Notes: generated by a model from the letters alone, not told the origin. A stretch of DNA of 64,000 nucleotides from Pseudomonas japonica (GCF_900188455.1 NZ_FZOL01000005.1:186001-250000); one strand, 5' to 3'. Numbered from the stretch's first letter, positions 34,393 through 45,801 are shown. Translations and numbers: made by a program.

Positions 34393-34950
34393 TCAGTTTC
34401 TTTTGTATGCACCTGTCCGAATTCGCCTGTCAATCTCGCGCTCTACTGCTCCCAGTGCATAAGCTTTATTGCCGCCAGGAATCGAGGCTACGACGGAGTG
34501 GCCACAGTTTTCACATATGAAATTTGTTTTCTTTTCTTCGTATGAAAACCTTTGGCAAGAGCTGTCGTCATAAACAAGCGTGGCTTCGCATCGCGGGCAA
34601 TAGCACCAGGGATCAAATATCCGATTAGAAATCCATTGCCAACGCCATTTTGCCCCGTACATGGAGTCTTCGATATATGAGTGATACTCGGGTTTGGCTG
34701 GTTCGCCCTTAAGCCTGAAAAAAATGCTGGCCGCGCCTATGAGAGCGAATAAGAAAACGATAATCCATACCCAGCCTGGCAACGCATATGAGGCCATCAG
34801 GCTGGTCCAGCACCAGGTCAAGCCAGACCATACCCAGGAAAGAAACTTTACTGAATATGCCCTTGCATCCGGTATTGCCAGCAAAACAATGCCAGCAATT
34901 ACAGAAGCAATTGTGGCATTACGAATTGATGTGAATGAACTCTCGCTCAT
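34393..34950 (-). CDS. Membrane protein with C-terminal zinc-ribbon-like motif
   Basis: 185 aa from ATG 34950, chosen for GGGGAG 4 bases ahead. Two or three membrane segments (ATIASVIAGIVLLAIP; SLMASYALPGWVWIIVFLFALIGAASIFF) precede a cytoplasmic domain with CYCPRC and CENCG, two CxxC pairs that probably bind one zinc. No family recognised. Last gene before the right end of the element. Confidence 0.62.
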   Translation of the reverse strand: MSESSFTSIRNATIASVIAGIVLLAIPDARAYSVKFLSWVWSGLTWCWTSLMASYALPGWVWIIVFLFALIGAASIFFRLKGEPAKPEYHSYIEDSMYGAKWRWQWISNRIFDPWCYCPRCEATLVYDDSSCQRFSYEEKKTNFICENCGHSVVASIPGGNKAYALGAVEREIDRRIRTGAYKRN

Positions 34951-35254
34951 GCTTCTCCCCGAGCTGTGCGTTAATGTTGTCGTACAACTGTCCTTGTCAC
35001 CCTGCAAGCGCTTATCAAGCCAGACGACAACGTAGCAACCTCTGCTAGCCAAAAATGCGACATGGGTGGCTGTGCAAATCCGACGCTACCAATTCGCCAC
35101 TAGCCCGTCCAGTAAGGGCTCAGGGCTCATGCCGTGGGCGTTTGGAGGTGCTTTTTGTTACAATGCGCGATTTCCTGCGCTGGCCTCTAGCAATTGGCCA
35201 AGGGCACCTTTTCAGCTGTGTACATAACAGCGTACACAATCGAGATCCAGAACG
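34951..35254. promoter_or_regulatory. Element right end: prfC-driving region
   Basis: No gene. It must now start transcription and translation of prfC. A TACAAT box lies at 35159-35164 after a T-rich stretch, without a convincing -35 box. The terminal repeat 35217-35239 is followed by 15 bases and the new ATG at 35255; the ribosome site (GAGATC) is weak. Confidence 0.45.
35217..35239 (+). repeat. Terminal direct repeat, right copy (candidate integrase arm site)
   Basis: TGTGTACAT, AA, CAGCGTACA, C, AA; 20 of 23 identical with 7555-7577. It lies 67 bp inside the right core and only 15 bases before the new prfC start, so a protein bound here could also affect prfC expression. Confidence 0.65.
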
Positions 35255-36844
<1,590 letters not shown>

Positions 36845-36857
36845 GCTCGATTTCTCG

Positions 36858-36880
36858 CTGTAGGAGCTGGCTTGCCTGGG
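36858..36880 (+). repeat. Single REP-type unit after prfC
   Basis: CTGTAGGAGCTGGCTTGCC, one copy of the Pseudomonas extragenic unit between prfC and the convergent oxidoreductase gene. Confidence 0.75.
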
Positions 36881-36919
36881 AATCGAATAGCCAGCAGGCG
36901 GGTTCCTCCTGGTCCGGAT

Positions 36920-38326
36920 TCACTTCATGAAGCCCTGCATGAAGTCCGCCAGCCCGCTGGCCATGCGCCGGCGCCAGGGCGGGCTGGCGGGGCTGGCGAG
37001 GGTGCGGTCCTCGAAGACGAAGCTCTGGATGATGGCGTTGTAGCCCAGCCAGCGGCACGGCTCCGGCGGCCAACTGGCGAGACTGGACAGCGCCCGGTTG
37101 TCGTGGACCCAGGGCTGCGCCGTGAGGGCGTTGTGCTGGCCGAGGATCAGCGCGGCAAGGGTGCGTCCGCCCAGGTTGGTGGCGCCGACCCCTTCACCAC
37201 CGTAGCCGCCGGACAGGGCGATGCCGCGCTGGCGATCGCAGAGCATGTGCGGGCGGAAACGCCGTGCCATGCCCAGGTTGCCGCCCCAGGAATGGGTGAT
37301 GCGCACGTTCTTCAGTTGCGGGAACAGTTCGCCGAACAGGTAGCGGCGCAGGTCGACTTCGGCGGACGTGAGGCTGAAGTCCTCGCGCAGGCGCCCACCG
37401 AAGCGATAGCCGCCACGGGCGCCGAACATCAGGCGGTTGTCGCGGGTGCGCTGGCCATAGGTGACCTGGCGGCTGTTCTCGCTGAACGCCTGGCCTTCGC
37501 GCAGGCCGATTTCATTCCAGACCGACTCCGCCAGTGGCTCGGTCGCCACCAGCAGGCTCTGCACCGGTAACTGATGCTTGCCCAGTGGCGGCAGGCTGGC
37601 GGCGTAGCCTTCCACGGCGGGCACCACCCAGTGGCTGCGGATCGTCGCTTGCGGGGTGCGGACCTGGCCGGGATGCCAGTCGATGGCCGGGGTGTCTTCG
37701 TAAATCTTCACGCCCAGGCGCTCCACCGCCCGGGCCAGGCCACGGACCAGTTTCGCCGGCTGGAGGGTCGCGGTGTGCGGGCTGAAGATCGCGCCGTAGG
37801 CAGTGCTGACCCGCAACTGGCCCTCCAGTTCCTCGGGACGCAGCCAGCGATAGTCATCGGCGCTCATGCCCTGGCGGTACAGGTCGTCGAGCCAGGCGCG
37901 CAGGCTTCGTTCCTGCTCCGGGTAGCGCGCCGCGCAATACAGCACGCCGCCCTTGCGGTAGTCGCAGTCGATACCTTCGCGGTCCAGCACGCGACGGACT
38001 TCATCGGGGATGTCGTGGAGCAGGTCGATGCTGGCACGGCGTTGCTGCGGGGAGAGGCTGGCGAGCAGGCGATCGTCGCCGAGCAGGTTGCCCATCAGCC
38101 AGCCGCCGTTGCGCCCGGAGGCGCCGAAGCCGGCGAATTTCGCCTCGATGATGGCGATATTCAGGTGGGGCGCCTGCTGTTTGAGGTAATACGCGGTCCA
38201 CAGGCCGGTGTAGCCAGCGCCGATGATGCAGACATCGACATCGAGGTCCTGGCTCAATGCTGGGCGTGGCTCGATCGATTCGTCGAGCTGGTCCATCCAG
38301 AGGCTGATCGTGCGCCAGGCTTGCAT
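36920..38326 (-). CDS. FAD-dependent oxidoreductase, DAO family
   Basis: 468 aa from ATG 38326 (GGAGCAG ahead). The N-terminal dinucleotide-binding motif DVCIIGAGYTGLWTAYYL (residues 31-48) and SGRNGGW identify a D-amino-acid-oxidase/glycine-oxidase-type amine dehydrogenase; GGYGGEGVGATNLGGRTLA near the C-terminus closes the FAD site. Substrate cannot be told; relatives oxidise polyamine derivatives or secondary amines. The frame is open for 62 further codons upstream, but these look non-coding. Confidence 0.85.
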   Translation of the reverse strand: MQAWRTISLWMDQLDESIEPRPALSQDLDVDVCIIGAGYTGLWTAYYLKQQAPHLNIAIIEAKFAGFGASGRNGGWLMGNLLGDDRLLASLSPQQRRASIDLLHDIPDEVRRVLDREGIDCDYRKGGVLYCAARYPEQERSLRAWLDDLYRQGMSADDYRWLRPEELEGQLRVSTAYGAIFSPHTATLQPAKLVRGLARAVERLGVKIYEDTPAIDWHPGQVRTPQATIRSHWVVPAVEGYAASLPPLGKHQLPVQSLLVATEPLAESVWNEIGLREGQAFSENSRQVTYGQRTRDNRLMFGARGGYRFGGRLREDFSLTSAEVDLRRYLFGELFPQLKNVRITHSWGGNLGMARRFRPHMLCDRQRGIALSGGYGGEGVGATNLGGRTLAALILGQHNALTAQPWVHDNRALSSLASWPPEPCRWLGYNAIIQSFVFEDRTLASPASPPWRRRMASGLADFMQGFMK

Positions 38327-38400
38327 CGGGTACTGCTCCACATCCGCGAAAAGGTCTGGCGTCGATCCTAATCGAGGTAGGGCCGCTGGCGCTGGAAATA

Positions 38401-38571
38401 GTGTTCCAGGTCCTGGGCCATGGGGATCAACTGGCCAGGGCGGCGGCATGGGCTTCGCTGTGGACCTTCGTCGCGCCGCTGTGCGGGGCATTCTTCGCCA
38501 GTCTTGCGGCACTCTGGGGTGGTCGTCAGCGGGATCGGGTGATTATCCTGATCGCGCTGTTCGTGCACTGA
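38401..38571 (+). CDS. Possible small membrane protein or remnant (56 aa)
   Basis: Starting at GTG 38401, the frame encodes FQVLGHGDQLARAAAWASLWTF and continues into a hydrophobic helix, VAPLCGAFFASLAALWG, then RQRDRVIILIALFVH. The composition is membrane-protein-like, but there is no good ribosome site and the frame stays open upstream (LASILIEVGPLALEI), so it may be the end of a decayed gene. Confidence 0.3.
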   Translation: MFQVLGHGDQLARAAAWASLWTFVAPLCGAFFASLAALWGGRQRDRVIILIALFVH

Positions 38572-38577
38572 TCCAAT

Positions 38578-38690
38578 TGGGGCCGCTTTGCGGCCCTTTC
38601 GCGGGCAAGCCACGCTCCTACGCAGGAACGTGGCGCCCACCCCGTAGGAGCGTGGCTTGCCCGCGAAGGCCTGCAAAGCAGGCCCGAATC
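38578..38690. repeat. Inverted pair of REP-type palindromes
   Basis: CGCGGGCAAGCCACGCTCC near 38599 and its inverse GGAGCGTGGCTTGCCCGCG near 38645 form a REPIN-like pair; flanking GGCCGCTTTGCGGCC and GGCCTGCAAAGCAGGCC are smaller hairpins. It lies after the dppF stop. Confidence 0.85.
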
Positions 38691-38704
38691 AGGCGACACC
38701 AACC

Positions 38705-39673
38705 TTACAGAAACTGCTCGGCGTAATGACACGCCACCTGCCGTGTCTCCACCTTGCGAAACGCCGGTACTTCCTTCGCACAACGCTCCGTCGCATGCGG
38801 GCAGCGCTTGTGGAATGCGCAGCCGCTCGGCGGATTCAGTGGGTTGGGCAGTTCCCCGGCGATCTTGATCTTCGGCTTCAGCGGATCGGGATGGATGGCC
38901 GGGGTCGCCGACAGCAGCGCCTGCGTGTACGGATGCAGCGGCTTGTTGTAGAGGTCCTCGCTCGGCCCCATTTCCGCCGGCCGCCCCAGGTACATCACCA
39001 GCACCTCGTCGGCCACGTGGCGCACCACCGCCAGGTTGTGCGAGATGAACACATAGGCGGTGTTGAACTCCTTCTGCAGGTCCATGAACAGATTGAGCAC
39101 CTGGGCCTGGATCGACACGTCCAGCGCCGAGGTCGGTTCGTCCGCCACCAGCACCTTGGGCTGCAGCATCATCGCCCGGGCCAGGGCGATGCGCTGGCGC
39201 TGGCCGCCGGAGAACATGTGCGGATAGCGCTGGTAGTGCTCGGGACGCAGGCCCACCTGCTGCATCATCGCCTGCACCTTTTCCCGCCGCTGCGCCTTGG
39301 ACAGCGAGGCGTTGATCAGCAGCGGCTCGGCCAGCTGGTCGCCGATCTTCTGCCGCGGGTTGAGCGAGGCGTAGGGGCTCTGGAAGACCATCTGCACGTC
39401 GCGCCGCAGTTGCTTGCGCTCCTGCTTGCTGGCGCCGTTGACCTCGTGCCCGGCGATCTGCAGCGACCCGGACGACGGCTCTTCGATCAGGGTCAGGGCG
39501 CGGGCCAGGGTCGACTTGCCGCAGCCGGACTCGCCGACCACGGCCAGGGTCTTGCCGGCCTCCAGTTCGAACGACACGCCATTGAGCGCGCGTACCGTGG
39601 CGTAGCCCTTGAACAGGCCGCGGGAAACTTCGTAGTGACGGGTGAGGTCACGGGCGGTCAGTACGACGCTCAT
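38705..39673 (-). CDS. dppF: Dipeptide ABC transporter ATP-binding protein DppF
   Basis: 322 aa. Walker A GESGCGKS, signature FSGGQRQR and Walker B VLVADEPTSALD are present; the C-terminus has the oligopeptide-transporter extension with cysteines (CAFHKRCPHATERC). Start at ATG 39673 overlaps the dppD stop (ATGA-type). Last gene of the dpp operon; energises dipeptide import with DppD. Confidence 0.93.
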   Translation of the reverse strand: MSVVLTARDLTRHYEVSRGLFKGYATVRALNGVSFELEAGKTLAVVGESGCGKSTLARALTLIEEPSSGSLQIAGHEVNGASKQERKQLRRDVQMVFQSPYASLNPRQKIGDQLAEPLLINASLSKAQRREKVQAMMQQVGLRPEHYQRYPHMFSGGQRQRIALARAMMLQPKVLVADEPTSALDVSIQAQVLNLFMDLQKEFNTAYVFISHNLAVVRHVADEVLVMYLGRPAEMGPSEDLYNKPLHPYTQALLSATPAIHPDPLKPKIKIAGELPNPLNPPSGCAFHKRCPHATERCAKEVPAFRKVETRQVACHYAEQFL

Positions 39674-40641
39674 CACGCCACCTCCTGGTTCAGCGGGTAG
39701 AAGCAGCGCGCCAGGCTGTGGGCCTGGGGATCGAGGCCAGGGCGCTGCTGGCGGCAGTTGTCGCGGACATACGGGCAGCGCGGCGACAGCAGGCAACCAC
39801 TGGGCCGGTCATAGCGCCCGGGCACGATGCCGGGCAGGGTGGCCAGGCGCTCGGCACCCAGGCTGTGCTCGGGAATCGCCTTGAGCAGCGCTTCGCTGTA
39901 AGGGTGAGCGGGAACCTCGAACAGCTCCGGCACCTGGCCGACCTCCACGGCCTGGCCGGCATACATCACGCAGACCCGCTTCGCGGTCTCGGCGACCACG
40001 GCCAGGTCGTGGGTGATCAGGATCAGCGCCATGTCCTGCTCTCTCTGCAGGTTCAGCAGCAGCTCCATGATCTGCGCCTGGATGGTCACGTCGAGGGCGG
40101 TGGTCGGTTCGTCGGCGATCAGCAGCTTGGGTTCGCCGGCAATCGCCATGGCGATCGCCACGCGCTGGCTCATGCCGCCGGAGAGTTGGTGCGGGTAGGC
40201 GTCGAGGCGGCTTTCCGGGGCCGGGATCTCGACCTTCTTCAGCAGCTCCAGGGCGCGCTGACGGGCGGCCTTGCCACGCAGGCCGAGGTGCTGGCGCAGC
40301 ACTTCCTCGATCTGGAAGCCCACGGTATAGCTGGGGTTGAGCGCGGTCATCGGGTCCTGGAAGACCATCGCCATGTCCTTGCCGACCACCTTGCGCCGTT
40401 GCCGGCCGCTGATCTTCAGCATGTCGTTGCCGTCGAAGCTGAGGGTGTCGGCGCTGATGCGCCCGGGCGGGTCGATCAGGCCCATCAGCGCCATCATGGT
40501 CACCGACTTGCCGGAGCCGGATTCGCCGACGATGGCCAGGACCTCACCCTTTTCCACGGACAGGTCGAGACCGTCCACCACCGGCACGGCATCGGCGTCG
40601 CCGAAGCGCACGTTGAGATTGCGGATTTGCAGAAGTGACAT
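39673..40641 (-). CDS. dppD: Dipeptide ABC transporter ATP-binding protein DppD
   Basis: 322 aa from ATG 40641 (GAGGAGA 6 bases ahead). Walker [17 protein letters not shown] and [12 protein letters not shown] are intact; the C-terminal [14 protein letters not shown] is the oligo/dipeptide-transporter cysteine cluster. Partner of DppF. Confidence 0.93.
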   Translation of the reverse strand: MSLLQIRNLNVRFGDADAVPVVDGLDLSVEKGEVLAIVGESGSGKSVTMMALMGLIDPPGRISADTLSFDGNDMLKISGRQRRKVVGKDMAMVFQDPMTALNPSYTVGFQIEEVLRQHLGLRGKAARQRALELLKKVEIPAPESRLDAYPHQLSGGMSQRVAIAMAIAGEPKLLIADEPTTALDVTIQAQIMELLLNLQREQDMALILITHDLAVVAETAKRVCVMYAGQAVEVGQVPELFEVPAHPYSEALLKAIPEHSLGAERLATLPGIVPGRYDRPSGCLLSPRCPYVRDNCRQQRPGLDPQAHSLARCFYPLNQEVA

Positions 40642-40651
40642 GGGCTTCTCC

Positions 40652-41569
40652 TCAGGCGGCATTCTTGAGTTTCGGGTCCAGCGCATCGCGCAGCCCGTCG
40701 CCCATCAGGTTGATTGCCAGCACGCTGAGCAAGATGGTCAGGCCGGGCAGGCTCACCACCCACCAGGCGCGTTCGATGTAGTCGCGGGCCGAGGCCAGCA
40801 TGGTGCCCCACTCGGGGGTGGGCGGCTGCACGCCGAGGCCGAGGAAGCCGAGGGCGGCGGCGTCGAGGATCGCCGAGGAGAAGCTCAGGGTTGCCTGCAC
40901 GATCAGCGGTGCCATGCAGTTGGGCAGCACGGTGACGAACATCAGCCGCGGCAGGCCGGCGCCGGCCAGACGCGCGGCGGTGACGTAGTCGCGGTTCAGT
41001 TCGCCCATCACCGCGGCACGGGTCAGGCGCACGTAGGACGGCAGCGAAACGATGGCGATGGCGATCACCGTGTTGATCAGGCCAGGGCCGAGGATGGCGA
41101 CGATCGCCACTGCCAGCAGCAGCGAGGGCAGGGCCAGCATCACGTCCATCAGGCGCATGATCGACGAGCCGAGCATGCGCGGGAAGAAGCCCGCCAGCAG
41201 ACCGAGGATGATCCCCGGGATCAGCGAGATGACCACCGACGACAGGCCGATCAGCAGCGACAGGCGCGAGCCCTGGATCAGCCGCGACAGCAGGTCGCGA
41301 CCCAGTTCGTCGGTGCCGAGGATGAATTGCCAGTTGCCGCCTTCCAGCCACACCGGCGGGGTCAGCAGGAAGTCGCGGTACTGCTCGCTGGGGTTGTGCG
41401 GCGCGACCCACGGCGCGAACAGCGCGCAGAAGACGATCAGGCACATGAACAGCAGGCCGGCCACCGCGCCCTTGTTGCGCGAGAAGGCGTGCCAGAACTC
41501 CTTGTACGGAGACGGGTAGAGCAGGCTCTGGTCGATCACCGGAGCCGGGGTCGGAGCGGGAGTATTCAT
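40652..41569 (-). CDS. dppC: Dipeptide ABC transporter permease DppC
   Basis: 305 aa, six predicted membrane helices, with the N-terminal OppC-type segment ([18 protein letters not shown]) and the loop [23 protein letters not shown] that contacts the ATPases. Gap of 10 bases to dppB. Confidence 0.93.
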   Translation of the reverse strand: MNTPAPTPAPVIDQSLLYPSPYKEFWHAFSRNKGAVAGLLFMCLIVFCALFAPWVAPHNPSEQYRDFLLTPPVWLEGGNWQFILGTDELGRDLLSRLIQGSRLSLLIGLSSVVISLIPGIILGLLAGFFPRMLGSSIMRLMDVMLALPSLLLAVAIVAILGPGLINTVIAIAIVSLPSYVRLTRAAVMGELNRDYVTAARLAGAGLPRLMFVTVLPNCMAPLIVQATLSFSSAILDAAALGFLGLGVQPPTPEWGTMLASARDYIERAWWVVSLPGLTILLSVLAINLMGDGLRDALDPKLKNAA

Positions 41570-41579
41570 GACGGTGGCC

Positions 41580-42590
41580 TCAGCGCTGGTGACGGATGCG
41601 TGGGTTGGCCAGGCCGTAGAGGATGTCCACGACGAAGTTGACCAGGATGACCAGGCAGGCGATCAGCAGGATGCCGTTCTGGACCACGGGGTAGTCACGG
41701 GCGCCGATGGCTTCGATCAGCCATTTGCCGACGCCCGGCCAGGAAAAGATGGTTTCGGTGAGGACCGCGCCGGCCAACAGGGTGCCGACCTGCAGGCCGA
41801 ATACCGTCAGCACCGGGATCAGCGCGTTGCGCAGGCCGTGGACGAACACCACACGCGCCGGTGACAGGCCCTTGGCCCGGGCGGTGCGGATGTAGTCCTC
41901 GCGCAGCACTTCGAGCATCGACGAACGGGTCATCCGCGCGATCACCGCCAGCGGGATGGTGCCGAGGACGATGGCCGGCAGGATCAGGTGCATCAGGGCA
42001 TCCTTGAACGCGCCCTGCTCGTCGCTGAGCAGGGTGTCGATGAGCATGAAGCCGGTCTTCGGCTCGATGTCGTAGAGCAGGTCGATGCGCCCGGAAACCG
42101 GGGTCCAGCCCAGGTTCACCGAGAAGAACATGATGAGGATCAGGCCCCACCAGAAGATCGGCATCGAGTAGCCGGTGAGGGACAGTCCCATCACCCCGTG
42201 GTCGAACAGCGAACCGCGCTTGAGCGCGGCGATGACCCCGGCCAGGACCCCGGTGATGCCGGCGAACAGCAAGGCCATGAAGGCCAGTTCGAGGGTGGCG
42301 GGAAACAGCGCGAGAAACTCGTTCCACACGCTCTCGCGGGTGCGCAGCGATTCGCCCAGGTCGCCCTGGGCCAGCTTGCCGACATAATCCAGGTACTGCT
42401 CGGGCAAGGGCTTGTTCAGGCCCAGCCGTTCCATGGCCTGTGCGTGCATTTCAGGGTCGACCCTGCGTTCGCCCATCATCACCTCCACCGGGTCCCCCGG
42501 TATCAGCCGTATGAGTGCGAAGGTCAGCAAGGTAATGCCGAAAAAGGTCGGGATCAGCAATCCCAGACGCCGGGCAATGAAACTCAACAT
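41580..42590 (-). CDS. dppB: Dipeptide ABC transporter permease DppB
   Basis: 336 aa, six membrane helices, starts MLSFIARRLGLLIPTFFGITLLTFALIRLIPGDP in the DppB/OppB style (read as N-terminal helix plus the conserved IPGDP). EDYIRTARAKGLSPARVVFVHGLRNALIP is the coupling loop. Follows the binding-protein gene at 42662. Confidence 0.93.
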   Translation of the reverse strand: MLSFIARRLGLLIPTFFGITLLTFALIRLIPGDPVEVMMGERRVDPEMHAQAMERLGLNKPLPEQYLDYVGKLAQGDLGESLRTRESVWNEFLALFPATLELAFMALLFAGITGVLAGVIAALKRGSLFDHGVMGLSLTGYSMPIFWWGLILIMFFSVNLGWTPVSGRIDLLYDIEPKTGFMLIDTLLSDEQGAFKDALMHLILPAIVLGTIPLAVIARMTRSSMLEVLREDYIRTARAKGLSPARVVFVHGLRNALIPVLTVFGLQVGTLLAGAVLTETIFSWPGVGKWLIEAIGARDYPVVQNGILLIACLVILVNFVVDILYGLANPRIRHQR

Positions 42591-42661
42591 CTTCTGGTGT
42601 TCCTCGTCAGCCGTCAGGCGTGCCCGCTTGTTCCCTGGTGGGGTGAGCGGGCGTTCTTGTT

Positions 42662-44263
42662 CTACTTCACCGAGGTGGTGGCGAAGTTGTTATTGGTCAG
42701 GGGGCTGATGATGTAGCCCTCGACGTTCCGACGCATGGCCGTGAACATCTTCGGATGGGCCATGGTTATCCACGGTCGATCCGCATCGTACACGGCCAGA
42801 GCCTCGTTATAGAGCGCTTCCCGTTGTTTCGGGTCGATCACCTGGCGGGCCTGGGTGATCAGCGCGTCAAATTTCTCGTTGCACCACCGAGCATAGTTCT
42901 CGCCATTCTTCACTGCCTCGCAGCTGAGCAGCGGGGTCAGGAAGTTGTCAGGGTCGCCGTTGTCGCCGGCCCATCCGGTGGACACCATGTCGTGCTCGCC
43001 GTTCTTGGCGCGGCGCAGCATCTCCGCCCATTCCATGACGCGGATATCGACCTTCAGGCCGATCTTCGCCAGGTCGGCCTGGAGCATTTCCGCGCTCAGG
43101 CGCGGGTTGGGGTTGGTCATGCCGCCGCCGTTGCGGGTGAACAGGGTCAGCTTCGTGCCTTCCGCCACCCCGGCGCCCTTGAGCAGGGCACGGGCCTTGT
43201 CGAGGTCGCGGGGCGGGTTTTTGTTGTCGTGGTTGTAGCCGATCATCGTCGGCGGGTAGGGGTTCACCGCGAGCAGCGCATTGTCCTTGCCGAACAGCTG
43301 GTCGACGTGGGTCTTGCGGTCGAAGGCGATATCGATGGCCTTGCGCACGCGCACGTCGTTGAGCACCGGGTGTTCGGTGTTGAAGGCGATGTAGCCGATG
43401 ATCAGCGCTTCCAGCTCGACCACCTTGAGCATCGGGTCGCGCTTGATCGCCGGCACGTCGTCGGGCTTGGGGTAGAGGGCGATCTGGCACTCGTTGGCGC
43501 GCAGCTTCTGCAGGCGCACGTTGTTGTCGCTGGCGATGGCGAAGACCAGGCTTTCGCTCGGCGGTGCGCCGCGGAAATAGTCCGGGTTGGCCTTGTAGCG
43601 CACCTGCGCGTCCTTGACGTAGCGCTGGAAGATGAACGGCCCGGTGCCCACCGGCTTGCTGTTGAGATCGCCGGTGCGCCCGGCCGCGAGCAACTGGTCG
43701 CCGTACTCGGCGGAATAGATCGAGGCGAAGGCCATGGCCAGGTCACGCAGGAAGGGCGCCTGCGGCTGGCTGAGGGTGAAGACCACGGTGTGTTCGTCGG
43801 TCTTTTCGACGTTTTTCAGCAGTTGGCGAAAGCCCATGCTCTCGAAATAGGGGAAACCGATGCTGGTCTTGTCGTGCCACGGGTGCCGCGGATCAAGCTG
43901 GCGCCGGAAGCTCCACAGGACGTCGTCGGCATTGAATTCGCGGCTCGGGGTGAACCACTCGGTGGTGTGGAATTTCACGTCTCGGCGCAGGTGGAAGGTA
44001 TAGGTGAGGCCGTCGTCGCTGATCTCCCAGCGCTCGGCCAGGCCCGGCTGCACCTCGGTGGTGCCGGGCTTGAAGTCCACCAGGCGATTGAACAGGGTTT
44101 CCGCGGCGGCATCGGCGGTCACCGCGGTGGTGTACTGAACCATATCGAAGCCTTCCGGGCTGGCCTCGGTGCAGACCACCAGCGGGCGCGCCCGGAGGCT
44201 CGTCGAGGTGGCGAGCACCAGGGCCGCCAGCGCGGCATGCAGGGGTAGCGATTTCATCGGCAT
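42662..44263 (-). CDS. dppA: Periplasmic peptide-binding protein, DppA type (permease-proximal copy)
   Basis: 533 aa. Signal peptide MPMKSLPLHAALAALVLAT..., then LVVCTEASPEGFDMVQYTT, the start of family-5 solute-binding proteins. One of three such genes in this cluster. It lies directly before dppB, so it shares the permease transcript. It is less like the other two copies than they are like one another (for example LNKPVGTGPF and DNNVRLQKLRANECQ patterns are shared, other stretches differ), suggesting different peptide preference. Confidence 0.9.
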   Translation of the reverse strand: MPMKSLPLHAALAALVLATSTSLRARPLVVCTEASPEGFDMVQYTTAVTADAAAETLFNRLVDFKPGTTEVQPGLAERWEISDDGLTYTFHLRRDVKFHTTEWFTPSREFNADDVLWSFRRQLDPRHPWHDKTSIGFPYFESMGFRQLLKNVEKTDEHTVVFTLSQPQAPFLRDLAMAFASIYSAEYGDQLLAAGRTGDLNSKPVGTGPFIFQRYVKDAQVRYKANPDYFRGAPPSESLVFAIASDNNVRLQKLRANECQIALYPKPDDVPAIKRDPMLKVVELEALIIGYIAFNTEHPVLNDVRVRKAIDIAFDRKTHVDQLFGKDNALLAVNPYPPTMIGYNHDNKNPPRDLDKARALLKGAGVAEGTKLTLFTRNGGGMTNPNPRLSAEMLQADLAKIGLKVDIRVMEWAEMLRRAKNGEHDMVSTGWAGDNGDPDNFLTPLLSCEAVKNGENYARWCNEKFDALITQARQVIDPKQREALYNEALAVYDADRPWITMAHPKMFTAMRRNVEGYIISPLTNNNFATTSVK

Positions 44264-44317
44264 GTCCTGTGTCGGTTGCTGGCCGGACGGCGACCGCGAT
44301 CGCCGTCCGGAACCTGC

Positions 44318-45694
44318 TCAGAGAATGTTGAACGGAATGGTGGTCACCACCCGCAGTTCATCGACGTTGCCGTCGATCTGCGCGCGCGTGGCGCGGTGCG
44401 CGGTGTAGGTCGCGCGGATACTGGTGGCCTGCAGCGGACCGCTCTGGACCACGTAGCTGGCACCGACCGACCATTCCCGGTGGTGTTCGCCATCGAGGTT
44501 GCGCACGTCGTAGCCGTTGCCCTTGTAGTGGGTGCCATCGATTCCCCAGCCGCGCGCGGTGTAGGCATTCAGACGCAGCCCCGGCACGCCGTAGCCGGCG
44601 AGGTCGAGGACGTAGCCGAACTGCAGCGATTTCTCGTTGGGCCCGTTGTAGTCGGAGAACAGCGAGTTGGCGAGGAAGATCGCGTTGGTGTCGTGCACGT
44701 AGTCGAAGTACTCGTCGCCGCTGACTTCCTGGTAGGCGAGGGTCAGGCTGTGGGCCTGGTGCGCCAGGGTGAACGAGAGGCTGAAGGTGTCGTTGTCGAT
44801 CGGTCCCTGTTTCGCCGAGCCGCTGTCGCGGGTGCCGTACCAGTTGAAGCCGGTGGTCAGGCCCAGCACGCCCCGATCCCCCAGTTCGTGGGAGGCGCCG
44901 ACGTAGTACTGGTTCCAGATGTCCTCGACATGGCCGACGTACAGGCTGGTGCTCAGGCTGCGCAGCGGCTGGTAGTTGAGGCCGGCCAGGCTGACCCGGT
45001 CGGCTTCGGCGCCGGTCGCCGAGTACTCCGTGGTGAACCGGCTGCGGCCCTGCTCCGTGCGGGTAGAGACCCGGGTGAAGCTGCCGAGGTCGAAGGACAG
45101 GTTGTCGAATTCGGCACTGTGCACGGCGACCCCGTCGAAGCTCGACGGCAGCGCGCGGTTGCCGATGTAGGCGAATACCGGGGTGTTGATCGACTGCCGG
45201 CCGGCGGTCAGGGTGGTGTTGGACACGCGCGCCTGCAGGTTGGCCAGGCCAAGCTTGCTCCACTGGCCGATGACATCGCCGTCGCTGTGGGTCAGGGTGC
45301 GGTTGTTCGGCCCGGCGACCGCGGCGCGTCCCTGTTCCAGGGCGATGGCGTTGTAGGCGGCGACTTGGGTGGCGAAACCGACCGTGCCCTGGGTGAAGCC
45401 CGAGCTGTAGTCGAGGATGGTGCCCTGCACCCAGTTGTCGCGGCTGTGGGTATCGCGGCGCGTGCCGTCGCTCTTGTAGTAGCGGTACAGCGGAGCCTTG
45501 GTCGCGCGTTCGCGGGCGTACCAGTTGCGGGTCGAGCCGGACAGGCTCTGGCCCTCGATGAAACCTTTGGCTTCGTGCTGGGCGCTGGTGTTCTTGACGG
45601 TCAGCGGCAGGTAGTCCTGGCTGACGGCTTCGGCGTGAGCGACACCGGCGAGGCTGCCCAGGGACAGGGCGATTACGGAAGTGAGTCGTTTCAA
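44318..45694 (-). CDS. OprD-family outer-membrane porin (OpdP-like by context)
   Basis: 458 aa starting at TTG 45694 with AAAGGAA ahead; a signal peptide (LKRLTSVIALSLGSLAGVAHA) follows immediately. The mature part is a beta-barrel with OprD features: FIEGQSLSGSTRNWYARE near the start and a C-terminus DELRVVTTIPFNIL. OprD porins take up basic amino acids and peptides; lying between dipeptide-binding genes points to the peptide porin OpdP. No ATG in the region gives a complete signal peptide. Confidence 0.85.
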   Translation of the reverse strand: MKRLTSVIALSLGSLAGVAHAEAVSQDYLPLTVKNTSAQHEAKGFIEGQSLSGSTRNWYARERATKAPLYRYYKSDGTRRDTHSRDNWVQGTILDYSSGFTQGTVGFATQVAAYNAIALEQGRAAVAGPNNRTLTHSDGDVIGQWSKLGLANLQARVSNTTLTAGRQSINTPVFAYIGNRALPSSFDGVAVHSAEFDNLSFDLGSFTRVSTRTEQGRSRFTTEYSATGAEADRVSLAGLNYQPLRSLSTSLYVGHVEDIWNQYYVGASHELGDRGVLGLTTGFNWYGTRDSGSAKQGPIDNDTFSLSFTLAHQAHSLTLAYQEVSGDEYFDYVHDTNAIFLANSLFSDYNGPNEKSLQFGYVLDLAGYGVPGLRLNAYTARGWGIDGTHYKGNGYDVRNLDGEHHREWSVGASYVVQSGPLQATSIRATYTAHRATRAQIDGNVDELRVVTTIPFNIL

Positions 45695-45801
45695 GGCAAT
45701 TATTCCTTTCTTGTTCTTGTCAGTGAGGCGGCGGGTTTCGTGAACCCGCCGCTCAGTGCAACGGAGCGGATCGGATGGACCGCGCTCCGTCCCGGACCGG
45801 C

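Noticed and set aside
36920-38512. Longer start of the FAD oxidoreductase
   Set aside because: The extra 62 codons are rich in R and P without pattern; ATG 38326 has a ribosome site and precedes the FAD motif at the normal distance.
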